A DNA stretch of 64,000 bases, taken from NCBI GenBank assembly GCA_013141065.1, contig JABFRR010000008.1, positions 563,464-627,463 of the forward strand. The letters run 5' to 3'. Position 1 is the first letter of the stretch. Each line of letters opens with the position of its first letter. Below the pieces are notes generated by a model. That model was not told the origin of the DNA. It was given only the letters and a program-made list of their open reading frames with translations, and ran no database searches. Below are positions 54,661 through 63,517 of this stretch, one piece after another. A program made the translations under genes and the position numbers. The DNA comes from Bacteriovoracaceae bacterium (lineage in GTDB: Bacteria > Bdellovibrionota > Bacteriovoracia > Bacteriovoracales > Bacteriovoracaceae).

Positions 54661-55108
54661 CATACTCGATATCACCCTTCGGGGCTTTGACAATGACTGT
54701 GTCACCTTCTTCTTTGCCAATAAGAGCTTTGCCTAAAGGACTGCTGTATGAAATTTTATGGTCTTTAAACTCTGATTCATCTTCACCAACAATTTTGAAA
54801 GTGACATGCATATTTTTAGCAACATCAAAAACGTGAACAGTGGCACCGAAAACAATTTTTTTACTTCGTATTTTACTCACTTCTACCACACGAGAGCGTG
54901 CCAAAATACCTTGGAGTTGGGCAATTCTGCCTTCGACTATTCCTTGCTTTTCTTTAGCAGCGTGATACTCAGCATTCTCTTTTAGATCACCAAGTTCTCT
55001 GGCTTCTGAAATTGAAATTTTCAATTCTTCTCGCTCGATTTTAACTAGGTGGTTAAGCTCTGCTTCGAGCTTAGTTTTTCCGGCAAGAGTTATTGGCAAT
55101 TCATCCAT
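54632..55108 (-). CDS. greA: Transcription elongation factor GreA
   Basis: GreA stimulates transcript cleavage by backtracked RNA polymerase. The 158-aa product (from MDELPITLAGKTKLEAEL) has the coiled coil with the acidic tip (ARELGDLKENAEYHAAKEKQ) and the C-terminal FKBP-like domain (YSSPLGKALIGKEEGDTV). The track start at 55144 overlaps the upstream gene; ATG 55108 matches the family and follows AGGAT. It is between the Cys-rich small gene (10 bp upstream) and recG. Confidence 0.94.
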   Translation of the reverse strand: MDELPITLAGKTKLEAELNHLVKIEREELKISISEARELGDLKENAEYHAAKEKQGIVEGRIAQLQGILARSRVVEVSKIRSKKIVFGATVHVFDVAKNMHVTFKIVGEDESEFKDHKISYSSPLGKALIGKEEGDTVIVKAPKGDIEYEVEGFEFVD

Positions 55109-55118
55109 TTGAAAGATC

Positions 55119-55409
55119 CTATTTTTTAAAAAGTGAAGCAGCAAGGTTTTCTAAATCTTCTTTCGCAGCTGTTTTGTTGGAACCATCTGAAAGGTTAAAG
55201 TAATCGCAAAAATTAGCTTTTTCTTTGTCGACAATTCTCTCTGCATTTGACTCTCGGCATTCGTTATAAACCTTCGTGTCATAAAAAGAACACATCCTAC
55301 AACAATGAAGACTTGTTGAGCAATAGGGACATTCTTCTGTTCTGAGTATCTTAAAAGCTCCCAAGAGTGGAATCAGCTTTTGGCAGTGATAGCAAGTAAT
55401 GTTATTCAT
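55119..55409 (-). CDS. Small Cys-rich, probably zinc- or Fe-S-binding protein
   Basis: The 96-aa product has nine cysteines, mostly as CxxC pairs: CYHC, CPYC, CCRMC, then FYDTKVYNECRESNAERIVDKEKANFCDYF. The last stretch is a pattern I recall from a widespread uncharacterised family. It is upstream of greA with 10 bp between, so it is likely co-transcribed. Metal binding is inferred from the cysteines. Confidence 0.7.
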   Translation of the reverse strand: MNNITCYHCQKLIPLLGAFKILRTEECPYCSTSLHCCRMCSFYDTKVYNECRESNAERIVDKEKANFCDYFNLSDGSNKTAAKEDLENLAASLFKK

Positions 55410-55421
55410 TAAATTAGTCCT

Positions 55422-55970
55422 TTAGAAAGTCCATTGCTGTGCAAGGCCAATTTTACTTGTGGAAAAATTAAATTGCCCCTGTGTCTCGTCCGGGTTGAAA
55501 AAAATTTTCGGTAGATTTCTTTTATTATATTCGTCTATAGCTTTCGTTAAATTCGATTCATTGCTTACTTCTAGAGTTCTAGCAATGAGAAAATTAACAA
55601 GAATAGTAGCACTTCCTGAAATGAGGAAAATACGTCTATCTTCGGGGTCGGATGTAAAAAATCCATAGAGTAAAAGTCCAGTACCAGCTGTACCCACAAT
55701 TGCAGTGGGCCACATAACACGAGAGTTTTTTTGATAAGTGTCTAAGTGCATTTTAGCAACTGGATCCTTTTCCAGGTGATATCTCAGACCTTCACCTTTA
55801 TCAGAAGAATTTGAATCAATTAAAACTTCTTGGTAATTAATAATAGCCACTCGACTGCAAGTTTCTATTGCAGAGACAGGAAAAGAAGCTAAAAAAATCA
55901 GTGTGAAGAAAAAAAAGCGCAATTTCACCTCAAAAGTTATTTTTCTGATTATAATATAGGGACTTCTCAT
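55422..55970 (-). CDS. Exported membrane protein of unknown function
   Basis: The protein has a signal sequence (LRFFFFTLIFLASFPVSA), a soluble part and two membrane segments (MWPTAIVGTAGTGLLLYGFF and RRIFLISGSATILVNFLIA). The track start gives 182 aa with 15 polar residues before the signal; a TTG at 55922 behind GAGG would give a standard signal peptide. I do not recognise a family. It is 12 bp upstream of the Cys-rich gene and divergent from the ABC1 kinase gene. Confidence 0.55.
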   Translation of the reverse strand: MRSPYIIIRKITFEVKLRFFFFTLIFLASFPVSAIETCSRVAIINYQEVLIDSNSSDKGEGLRYHLEKDPVAKMHLDTYQKNSRVMWPTAIVGTAGTGLLLYGFFTSDPEDRRIFLISGSATILVNFLIARTLEVSNESNLTKAIDEYNKRNLPKIFFNPDETQGQFNFSTSKIGLAQQWTF

Positions 55971-55985
55971 TCAAAAGGTTTTTTC

Positions 55986-57701
55986 ATGGATTTGATTAAA
56001 GCTGGTATCGGACTATCAAAAACGATCAGAAATGTTGGTCGACTGCAAGAAATTGTTATGGTTTTCGCACGTCATGGTTTTGACGAGTTTATTACAAAAA
56101 ATACTACAAATAAGATACCTAACTTTGTCCTTCCTAAATCAAAAAAACGAATTAGAGACGAGCTCGCAAATAAATCTGAAAAAGATTGGAACCAAGTGTT
56201 GGGCTTTCGTCTAAGAAAGTGCTTTGAAGAACTAGGTCCTGCTTTTATCAAATTTGGTCAATTATTGAGCTCGCGCGATGATTTATTTCACGTTTCTTTT
56301 CTCGATGAAATGAGAATGCTTAGAGATAAAGTGAAGCCAGTTGGTTTTGAAGAAGTGAGATCTCACATTGAAGCAAGCATCGGTGGAACAGTAGAAAATG
56401 TTTTTAGCTCATTTCAAAAAGAGGCTATTGGCACAGCGTCTATAGGCGTTGTTTTTCGGGCAACTTTAAAAAATGGCTTACCTGTGGTGGTTAAAGTTCG
56501 ACGCCCTGGAATCGAAAAAGAAATCGAAACTGATTTTTCAATTCTAATGTTCCTTTCTATGCAGGCTGAAAGGGTAAGTAAAGAGCTCAAGTATTTAGGA
56601 ATTTCTCGAGTCGTGAACGATTTTTCACTGACACTTCACAGGGAATTAAATTTTCATGTTGAAGCCTTGAACTGTGAACGTTTGCAGCGAAATATCGAAA
56701 AACATGATGATCAAAAACTTTATTACATCCCAAAGGTTTATAAAGAATATTCTTCTGACAGCGTCTTGGTTATGGAGGAACTCATCGGGATACCGTTTAG
56801 TAGAAATAGTGAAATTCAATCTAAAAGAGATGAAATTATTCCAAAGATGGAATATGGAGTGAGATTATTTTTAAAAACATTTTTAAAGGACGGTTTTTTT
56901 CATGCAGATTTGCACGGAGGAAATTTCTTTTATCTCAATGATGGAAAAATTGGACTCATTGATTTTGGATTAATGGGGAGTTTGAGCAAGAGTGGGCGCC
57001 ATCATTTTATTGCTATTATTTATGCCATTTTATCTTACAATTATGAAAACTTAGTTTATGAATTTTTAGATGTTGCAGAATACGACACTATCCCCGATAC
57101 AGATTCACTCATTAGAGATGTTCGAGAAGCCCTCAGCCCATTTGTGGGCTTAACAGTTAAGCAAACGAATTTCTCGGATTTACTCTCTGTCATTTTAACA
57201 ACATTGAAAAAGCATCAAATTTACCTGCCAAGAGAATGGTACATAATTTTCAGGGCCTTAATTACTCTTGATGGTGTTGGTAAACAACTAGGAATCGATC
57301 TCAACATATTTGGAATTCTAGAAGGTGATATTGAAGAAATCATTGAAAGCACTTTTAGTAAAGATGAGCTTCTAGAGGAAACTGCTTGGGCGGCAAGGGA
57401 CTTAACTTCAACATTAAGACTTCTTCCTCGCCATATTAAATGGTTCCTAAGAGACTTCGCCAAAAAAGGTTATGCAGTTGAAGTGAGGAATACTGGTTAT
57501 GAAAAAGAGTTTCGCTCAGCAACTGGCGCAATTATATTTCTGGGTTATTCACTGCTGTCTTCTGTTTTTCTTTATTCTGGAATCATGATCTTTAATAACA
57601 GAGAAATTAGCCACTGGGCTCAAATACCCACTGGTAGTTGGATCTTGTGGAGTCTTGGGACTTTGCTATTTTCAAGAGGACTCGGCTACGTCAGGCGCTA
57701 A
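55986..57701 (+). CDS. UbiB/ABC1 (AarF) family atypical kinase
   Basis: ABC1/UbiB proteins are membrane-associated atypical kinases or ATPases that support isoprenoid quinone synthesis. The 571-aa protein has the KxGQ motif in FIKFGQLLSSR, the nucleotide-binding Lys in VVVKVRRPGIEKEI, catalytic-loop-like HADLHGGNFF and the DFG-like LIDFGLMG, then two C-terminal membrane segments (about 515-565). No other quinone genes are nearby. The TTTTTTC run before ATG gives a weak SD (AAAGG). A 162-bp gap follows, with no terminator I can identify. Confidence 0.88.
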   Translation: MDLIKAGIGLSKTIRNVGRLQEIVMVFARHGFDEFITKNTTNKIPNFVLPKSKKRIRDELANKSEKDWNQVLGFRLRKCFEELGPAFIKFGQLLSSRDDLFHVSFLDEMRMLRDKVKPVGFEEVRSHIEASIGGTVENVFSSFQKEAIGTASIGVVFRATLKNGLPVVVKVRRPGIEKEIETDFSILMFLSMQAERVSKELKYLGISRVVNDFSLTLHRELNFHVEALNCERLQRNIEKHDDQKLYYIPKVYKEYSSDSVLVMEELIGIPFSRNSEIQSKRDEIIPKMEYGVRLFLKTFLKDGFFHADLHGGNFFYLNDGKIGLIDFGLMGSLSKSGRHHFIAIIYAILSYNYENLVYEFLDVAEYDTIPDTDSLIRDVREALSPFVGLTVKQTNFSDLLSVILTTLKKHQIYLPREWYIIFRALITLDGVGKQLGIDLNIFGILEGDIEEIIESTFSKDELLEETAWAARDLTSTLRLLPRHIKWFLRDFAKKGYAVEVRNTGYEKEFRSATGAIIFLGYSLLSSVFLYSGIMIFNNREISHWAQIPTGSWILWSLGTLLFSRGLGYVRR

Positions 57702-57863
57702 CTTGACCTTTGAACTGCCAACCAAAAGAGTCAGTCAAAATGTGTGAGTTAGCCTGCCTATTTCATGAGTTTCCGGTATTTAGCTAGGTAAAGAATGTAT
57801 TTAGTTTACCCCAGCGGCGTAATCCCTTAAAATAAATATATTAAACTAGTTGCCGAGGTCCTT

Positions 57864-60800
57864 ATGATTAAAATGATTCTTTTATTCTCACTTTTTATCG
57901 GAGCTGCATCTGCTAAAGGCAGGTTTACACCTGAAGATAAAAAGAAATTTATGGAAGAAGTTAAATTATCAATTGCAGAACATAAGCTTGAAAATAAAGG
58001 ACGCGTTGATTTACAAATAATTAAGCCAGAACTCAATCTCTCATTAGAAGACTATTTCAAAAGAGAAAAGTTTACTCGCCAAGAAATGATCAACATTAAG
58101 CAAAATTACGAAAAGTTTTCTAGAGATAGATCAATTGCCCCTGATAAAGCGGAAGAAGAATTTTATAATTTTATTCAAGCCGAGCTCGATAATTTAAGTC
58201 AAAGACCTCTAATCAAAACCGGAAGAGGAGAGATTTGTAATACTTGGGGATGTGAAGAAGGCTTAAGATGTGCTCCAGATCCAAGTCATAGATCACAAGC
58301 AGGTAAGAAAAACCAAGGCGACGCTTGTCGAGAAGACTCTGAATGTTTATCAATGGAATGTGTTGAAGAAAGAGTCGGTTCAAAAAATAAAATTTGTGAA
58401 GATGTTTATCGTTGTTACCAACCACTACAATTAAGTGAGTCGTGTGATCAAAATCCTGTTTGTGGTGTAGGAAGTTGTCTGGCCGTTAATTTTCAAACAG
58501 CTGGAATTGGAGAGTGTGAAGCACTAGGGAAATCATGCAAAAGTAATTCTGACTGCTGTTCGGATTCTTGCATGGGCAATATTTGTAAACCTAAAAAAAT
58601 CTGTAAAGATTGTCTCGGAAACGGAGCAATGCCACAAAGAGGGCAAGTGTGTTGCGAAGGTTTATATAAAAACTTAAAAGGCGTGTGTATTCCCGCGATC
58701 CCTCCTTCTGTCATACCACAAGTAAAAGTGAGTCCTTCAAAAAATATTTATTACACCCTTATAAACATGATTTTCTCAGAAGCAATTGCAGACAGTGACA
58801 ATAGTGGATCTTCTGGTTCGGGTGAGGCAACTCCTGCGCCTGCACCGGCCCCAGCTCCAGCACCTTCTTCGGCAGCCTCAACAAAAGCCGAGATGAAAAG
58901 TGAGATTATGGGTAACAAAGATAAATATGAAAACTTTCAAGCAGAGAGAACAGAAGAAACTCAGGTTATTGATCCAAAAACTAAAAAAGCAGAAATGAAT
59001 TTTTCTAAAAAATCAAACTTTGAAACTTGTGAAATGAATTTCAAAGAAGACTTTTTTAATGAATTAAAAGTAAAAGGTAAGTTTGATCCTGAAGTGGCAA
59101 TGCTTGCGTTTGATTTTGTGAACTCCGGGGACTCTGAACCTGATTATTGGGTCGATGGTGGATCGTCAATTCATAATAGACTTAAAAATGTAGGGACTAA
59201 GAGCCGAGCAAACAGAAAATACTTATTTACTTCAATTACTGAAAATAATCGCCGAATGACTTGTGCTTGTCTGGATGTCAAAGGATACAAAAAAATTGAA
59301 GATGAAGCTAAGAAAAAATTCTTTGAAACTAGTTGTCCAGCAGAATTCGCCAAATATCAGGACCCAAATACTTCATTTGAAAGTTTAGAAGGAGATGCTT
59401 CAGGCTTAAAAGCTAAAAGAATGTTAAAGGTTTGGACTAATTCAATGGTTGGATTTTATACAACACTTTCAACATTGAATCTAAGTAATGCAAGAGATTT
59501 GGATAAAGTTTTATCATGGTCACAAGGCCCAAAGGCGAAGTGGAATGATGCTAAAATTAAAAACTATGATCTTTTTACATTTAATATTAAAAACTCTAAC
59601 GGCCCGGCTGCTGGTCTTGGAGCCTTAGTAGGAGCCCTTTTAGCAGCTGGGATTATTGCAGTATTGGGTGGTTTTGCTTCAGCCTCAATTATTTCTACTT
59701 GGGCAAGTGTTGGTATAATTTCCGCTTCAGCAGTTACAGGTGCTGGAGGTCTCTGGATGATCGCTTCTATGAAAGGGGCATGGGTATCACACCGTCCAGA
59801 AATTACAGATTATAAAGTTCAACCTAGAACTTATAGTTGTGGGAAAAAAGATTCATGTACTGAATACACAAGAACATTAGCACAACCATATAATGATGTT
59901 TGCCGAATTCATGCTTCTTCTAGTGCATGTATTAAAAACTTTGTTGTAGTAAATGAAGGAAATGAACCACGTTATATTATCGATCCATGGATTCCAGTAG
60001 GTGTTAATCGATCGGCTATTTACATGAACCAGCCTCTTTATACATCGAAAATTGAATCAGGATTCCTTGCAGCTAGAGATGAAATGAAAAGAAGAAATCC
60101 AGGAGCTAGCGGTGGTGGCGGTAAGAAAGGTGGAGGTGAGTTCGTAGGTGATGACTACCTTACAGAAGTTTTCATTGAAGCGACAATTTTAGGAAAATAT
60201 GCACCAGATTTTTCACAAGAATCAACTTACCTAATGAATACAGATAAAATTAAATTGATTAAAGATGCAGCTAAGAAATTTGCGATAGAAGAAGGATTTT
60301 TGCTTGATACTGACACTGAAAACCTAGAGTCCTTTGCAGATTATGCTTATGAGTACCATTTTTTATGGCCTAAAAAATCTCATCCAAATGAAATTAGCTA
60401 CCCAACTGTTGGTTTAATTACTTATTTAGAATATATGACGTCGTATGTAGCGGGAGGAAATAGTTCTGATCATGCGAAGAGTGCAATCGCTGCGACTAAG
60501 CTTAATTTAGCTCATACTCAAGATTATGATAACACTCTTAGAATGTATGCTGCTAACGAGGCAGCGACAAATCTTTTGAACCCAACGCAAAAAGCTGCAC
60601 TTAAAAATGAGTTAACGAGATCAGGTGAAGAGTTAAATAATGTACTCACTTTAAATGCAATGCTTAATAACAAAGGACTCGATACAGATTTATCTAAATT
60701 AGGTGCAGGATTTATTGCTGATCAATCTAAATTGGCCGGAGCCAACGCAGTTGCAAATTTCAGTGAAAGCCAAAAGAACTTACTTAAAACAGTAGGTGGT

Positions 60801-61334
60801 TTAAGAAGTATGAGAAAAGAGCAATTGAAGTCTTTAGATGCTTATAATAAAGCTGTCGCTAATGGTGATAAGGACCGAGTGAAAAAAGTAGCACTTGCTT
60901 CTAAAAAATTCAGTGATAGATTTGCAACTGCTAATGGTGCAATTGGTTCAGGCTCTCAATTAGGATCACAAGATACTAATGCTAATGACGATCTAGAAGA
61001 TAAAAATACAAATACTGGAAATTTTGGTTTGGCAGGATTTGGAAATGGATACAATAACTCCGGAAGCAATGGTTCTAGTTCGTATGGCTCGTCGATTTCA
61101 TCTTCGACTAAATCGACAAGCAGTGACCCAAGCGAAAATGATAAATTAAACTCGAATCGTAGTGACCAAAGCAGAATTGCGGAAGCCATTGAAGCAAGAA
61201 ATGCAGCAATCAATAAGTACCAGTCGAATGATAACCAAACGCTATTTGAGAAAGTAACTAATGCTTACATCAGAAACTATGACAGGATTCTGAATAAGAA
61301 AAAAGATAAGGATATCACTGATCAAAAAGAATAG
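57864..61334 (+). CDS. Large secreted Cys-rich protein of unknown function
   Basis: The 1156-aa protein has a signal peptide (MIKMILLFSLFIGAASA), a charged helical region, a Cys-rich section (about 125-280; CNTWGCEEGLRC, KSNSDCCSDSCMGNIC) resembling small disulphide-knot domains, a Pro-Ala run near 321, a second scattered-Cys region, a long hydrophobic Gly/Ala-rich segment (about 580-640), a helical part, and a Ser/Asn/Gly-rich low-complexity end (about 1030-1110). I recognise no complete family. SD GAGGTCC precedes the ATG. It is probably a surface or periplasmic protein; any role in prey or host contact is speculation. Confidence 0.65.
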   Translation: MIKMILLFSLFIGAASAKGRFTPEDKKKFMEEVKLSIAEHKLENKGRVDLQIIKPELNLSLEDYFKREKFTRQEMINIKQNYEKFSRDRSIAPDKAEEEFYNFIQAELDNLSQRPLIKTGRGEICNTWGCEEGLRCAPDPSHRSQAGKKNQGDACREDSECLSMECVEERVGSKNKICEDVYRCYQPLQLSESCDQNPVCGVGSCLAVNFQTAGIGECEALGKSCKSNSDCCSDSCMGNICKPKKICKDCLGNGAMPQRGQVCCEGLYKNLKGVCIPAIPPSVIPQVKVSPSKNIYYTLINMIFSEAIADSDNSGSSGSGEATPAPAPAPAPAPSSAASTKAEMKSEIMGNKDKYENFQAERTEETQVIDPKTKKAEMNFSKKSNFETCEMNFKEDFFNELKVKGKFDPEVAMLAFDFVNSGDSEPDYWVDGGSSIHNRLKNVGTKSRANRKYLFTSITENNRRMTCACLDVKGYKKIEDEAKKKFFETSCPAEFAKYQDPNTSFESLEGDASGLKAKRMLKVWTNSMVGFYTTLSTLNLSNARDLDKVLSWSQGPKAKWNDAKIKNYDLFTFNIKNSNGPAAGLGALVGALLAAGIIAVLGGFASASIISTWASVGIISASAVTGAGGLWMIASMKGAWVSHRPEITDYKVQPRTYSCGKKDSCTEYTRTLAQPYNDVCRIHASSSACIKNFVVVNEGNEPRYIIDPWIPVGVNRSAIYMNQPLYTSKIESGFLAARDEMKRRNPGASGGGGKKGGGEFVGDDYLTEVFIEATILGKYAPDFSQESTYLMNTDKIKLIKDAAKKFAIEEGFLLDTDTENLESFADYAYEYHFLWPKKSHPNEISYPTVGLITYLEYMTSYVAGGNSSDHAKSAIAATKLNLAHTQDYDNTLRMYAANEAATNLLNPTQKAALKNELTRSGEELNNVLTLNAMLNNKGLDTDLSKLGAGFIADQSKLAGANAVANFSESQKNLLKTVGGLRSMRKEQLKSLDAYNKAVANGDKDRVKKVALASKKFSDRFATANGAIGSGSQLGSQDTNANDDLEDKNTNTGNFGLAGFGNGYNNSGSNGSSSYGSSISSSTKSTSSDPSENDKLNSNRSDQSRIAEAIEARNAAINKYQSNDNQTLFEKVTNAYIRNYDRILNKKKDKDITDQKE

Positions 61335-61353
61335 TAGTGAGGCGGGCGATAGA

Positions 61354-62436
61354 ATTGTTAATTTAGATTTTTTAAGAGGCATTTTTGTCTTGCTCGCACT
61401 CGACCAACATTTTGCATATTACCTAAACGTTTGGTATATCGATTATTTTCGAGATGCTATTGCACTTGGAACAACCTATGCCCATCTCTTGCCACAAATT
61501 GGTAAAAATTTATCGACTGGGCCGATTGAATATTGGCTGGCATTAATATTTACCCCTTGGGTAAGTCAGATTTACCTAACGATGTCGGCGTTTAATTTGG
61601 CAAAAAAAACACAAGATGAATTTCGTCAAAAATTAATAGAAAAACTTAAAATCCTAGGTCTTATATTTCTCTTCTTTATAATGGAAAATTTCATAGTGGC
61701 CCCAAATACTGGAGAAGCTATTTCATTTTATCCAATTATGCTTTGGATGCTCATTCTTTTTATACTTTCGCTGGCCTATTCATTTGTGGGCATTAGAGGG
61801 ATCTATGTCATAAGTATCCTCGCTCTTTTAAGGTTTATTATTCCCGTTGAATTGCTCTCTGATTTTTTTGAGGAAATCATTAAAACAAGTATTCATCCAG
61901 GTTATGAATATGATGCTAGGATTGAATATTTTATTTTATCTGGATGCCTAGGATTTATTATGGGCCATGTTCATTACCATAAACCGAATTTAAAAAATAA
62001 AAAAAATATTTGCTTCATAGTTGGAGGATTTGCCTTAACTCTTGTTTATGCAGTTTGGGGTGAGCGTTTTGAGGTATTTCGAGACAATGTTTTTTTAACG
62101 GAACATGATTTGGTTCGTTCTTTTTCGGGAACGGCTTATGTTTTGGGAATTCAGGCAATTGTTATCTCAGTATTTTTATTACTCGAAAAATATAATTTTA
62201 AATTAAAAGTTCCAGTGGTGAATTGGGTTGGTAAAAATTCTTTATTAATCTTTTCAATGCATAGGATTCTGTTTGTTAAACTCATTGCTCCTGTGAGCTT
62301 ATTAATTCTCAGCCAGTTTAATTTAACAATACTACCTACATCAGTTCAGCTGTATATTTATATTTCTATTACATTAATGATTTGTTATTTTATTAAAAAT
62401 ACTCCTGTGAGCGAAATTATTCTTCAGAAGAAATAA
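61354..62436 (+). CDS. Multi-pass membrane acyltransferase (HGSNAT/DUF1624-like)
   Basis: The protein has about ten membrane segments, the N-terminal motif NLDFLRGIFVLLALDQHF (R and H placed as in membrane acyltransferases) and the C-terminal VGKNSLLIFSMHRILF typical of the acyltransferase-3/HGSNAT group. The track starts at TTG 61390, which cuts off the conserved NLDFLRG. Upstream there is no in-frame ATG, GTG or TTG before a stop; candidates are ATT 61354 (after GAGGCGGG) or CTG 61318 (6 nt after AAGG, overlapping the preceding gene). I give 61354 with low certainty for the start. The transferred group and acceptor are unknown. Confidence 0.65.
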   Translation: MVNLDFLRGIFVLLALDQHFAYYLNVWYIDYFRDAIALGTTYAHLLPQIGKNLSTGPIEYWLALIFTPWVSQIYLTMSAFNLAKKTQDEFRQKLIEKLKILGLIFLFFIMENFIVAPNTGEAISFYPIMLWMLILFILSLAYSFVGIRGIYVISILALLRFIIPVELLSDFFEEIIKTSIHPGYEYDARIEYFILSGCLGFIMGHVHYHKPNLKNKKNICFIVGGFALTLVYAVWGERFEVFRDNVFLTEHDLVRSFSGTAYVLGIQAIVISVFLLLEKYNFKLKVPVVNWVGKNSLLIFSMHRILFVKLIAPVSLLILSQFNLTILPTSVQLYIYISITLMICYFIKNTPVSEIILQKK

Positions 62437-62449
62437 ATAGGATTTGAAA

Positions 62450-63517
62450 ATGGACACGAGGTCCCAACATTTACTTTTTGATGCTGTTTGTGAACATGAC
62501 CTCACCGATCGTGATATACAATTAATAAAAGATATCATTGAAAGAGACCTGACAGTTGTTAATAAAATAGAGCACAAATTTACGCCACATGGTGAAACGA
62601 TCGTTTTTATTTTGGCGGAATCACACTTTACCTTACATACTTACCCTGAAAATAAATTTATCACCTTAGATATTTATGTTTGCAATTTAGATGTTAATCT
62701 ACAAAAAATTGTAGATGAAATTTCAAATCAAATTAGTTTCGAAAAAGTTGAGCAAAGAATACTTCCTCGAGGAAAAATTGGTACAAAAACTCGGAATGAT
62801 AATTTAATTCTTGTTTATTTTGTTACTGTATTAGTCGCTTGTTGCAGTATGCTTTATGAATTATTGCTTGCCCAGTCATTATCCACGACAATGGGAAACA
62901 CAGCACTTCGATATAATACTACAATCGGGCTATATATCGCTGCTATGGGATTTGGAGCTTTGCTTTATAAAAAAATTATTAAAAAATCGATCTTTGAAGA
63001 GTTTGTAAAAATTGAATTAGTTCTGTCTTTGGTTGGCGGTGTCGCACCTATAATGGTCTTGTTGGTAGATTATTTTTTTAATAAGATTGCCGTTGGATCG
63101 GGAGTCTCATTTTTTTCTCAATGGATTCAAGTTCCATTATTTACTATTAATCATTTTTTCATTGTGATTATTGGTTTTCTTTCAGGGCTGGAGCTGCCTC
63201 TTTTAATAGATATGGGAAAATTTTTCGATAAAAAAAGGGGAAATTATGTTTTAGCCTATGATTATCTTGGAACATTACTGGGGGCAGTGTTATTCCCCAT
63301 CTTTTTACTACCGAAGTTGCATATTTTTACGATGGGATACTTAGTCTCTGCAATGAATATTCTCGTAGCTCTAATTGTAGTGGTGAAACTAAAAATTAAT
63401 ATCAAAAAATATAATTACTTAATTGGAATTATGTTGTTCTTATGGATTTCAGTGATTATTTATTCTACCAATGTTAATCAATATATTGTTAAACAACTAT
63501 ATTTCGGAGGGCAGTAA
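62450..63517 (+). CDS. S-adenosylmethionine decarboxylase fused to a polyamine-synthase-like membrane domain
   Basis: Residues 1-115 are a class 1b AdoMet decarboxylase proenzyme: AESHFTLHTYPENKF gives the self-cleaving Ser58 and His63, with Cys78 in LDIYVC, spaced exactly as S63/H68/C83 of the Thermotoga enzyme. Residues about 120-355 are seven or so membrane segments like those preceding the catalytic domain in membrane-bound spermidine-synthase-like proteins (SMLYELLLAQSLSTTMGN, FLSGLELPLLIDMG); no catalytic synthase domain follows. ATG 62450 is preferred to the TTG at 62444. It overlaps the next gene by one base (TAATG). Confidence 0.8.
   Translation: MDTRSQHLLFDAVCEHDLTDRDIQLIKDIIERDLTVVNKIEHKFTPHGETIVFILAESHFTLHTYPENKFITLDIYVCNLDVNLQKIVDEISNQISFEKVEQRILPRGKIGTKTRNDNLILVYFVTVLVACCSMLYELLLAQSLSTTMGNTALRYNTTIGLYIAAMGFGALLYKKIIKKSIFEEFVKIELVLSLVGGVAPIMVLLVDYFFNKIAVGSGVSFFSQWIQVPLFTINHFFIVIIGFLSGLELPLLIDMGKFFDKKRGNYVLAYDYLGTLLGAVLFPIFLLPKLHIFTMGYLVSAMNILVALIVVVKLKINIKKYNYLIGIMLFLWISVIIYSTNVNQYIVKQLYFGGQ

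Noticed and set aside
58816-58870. Short tandem Pro-Ala codon repeats as a regulatory or CRISPR-like repeat
   Set aside because: They are simply the coding sequence of a Pro-Ala linker in the large secreted protein.
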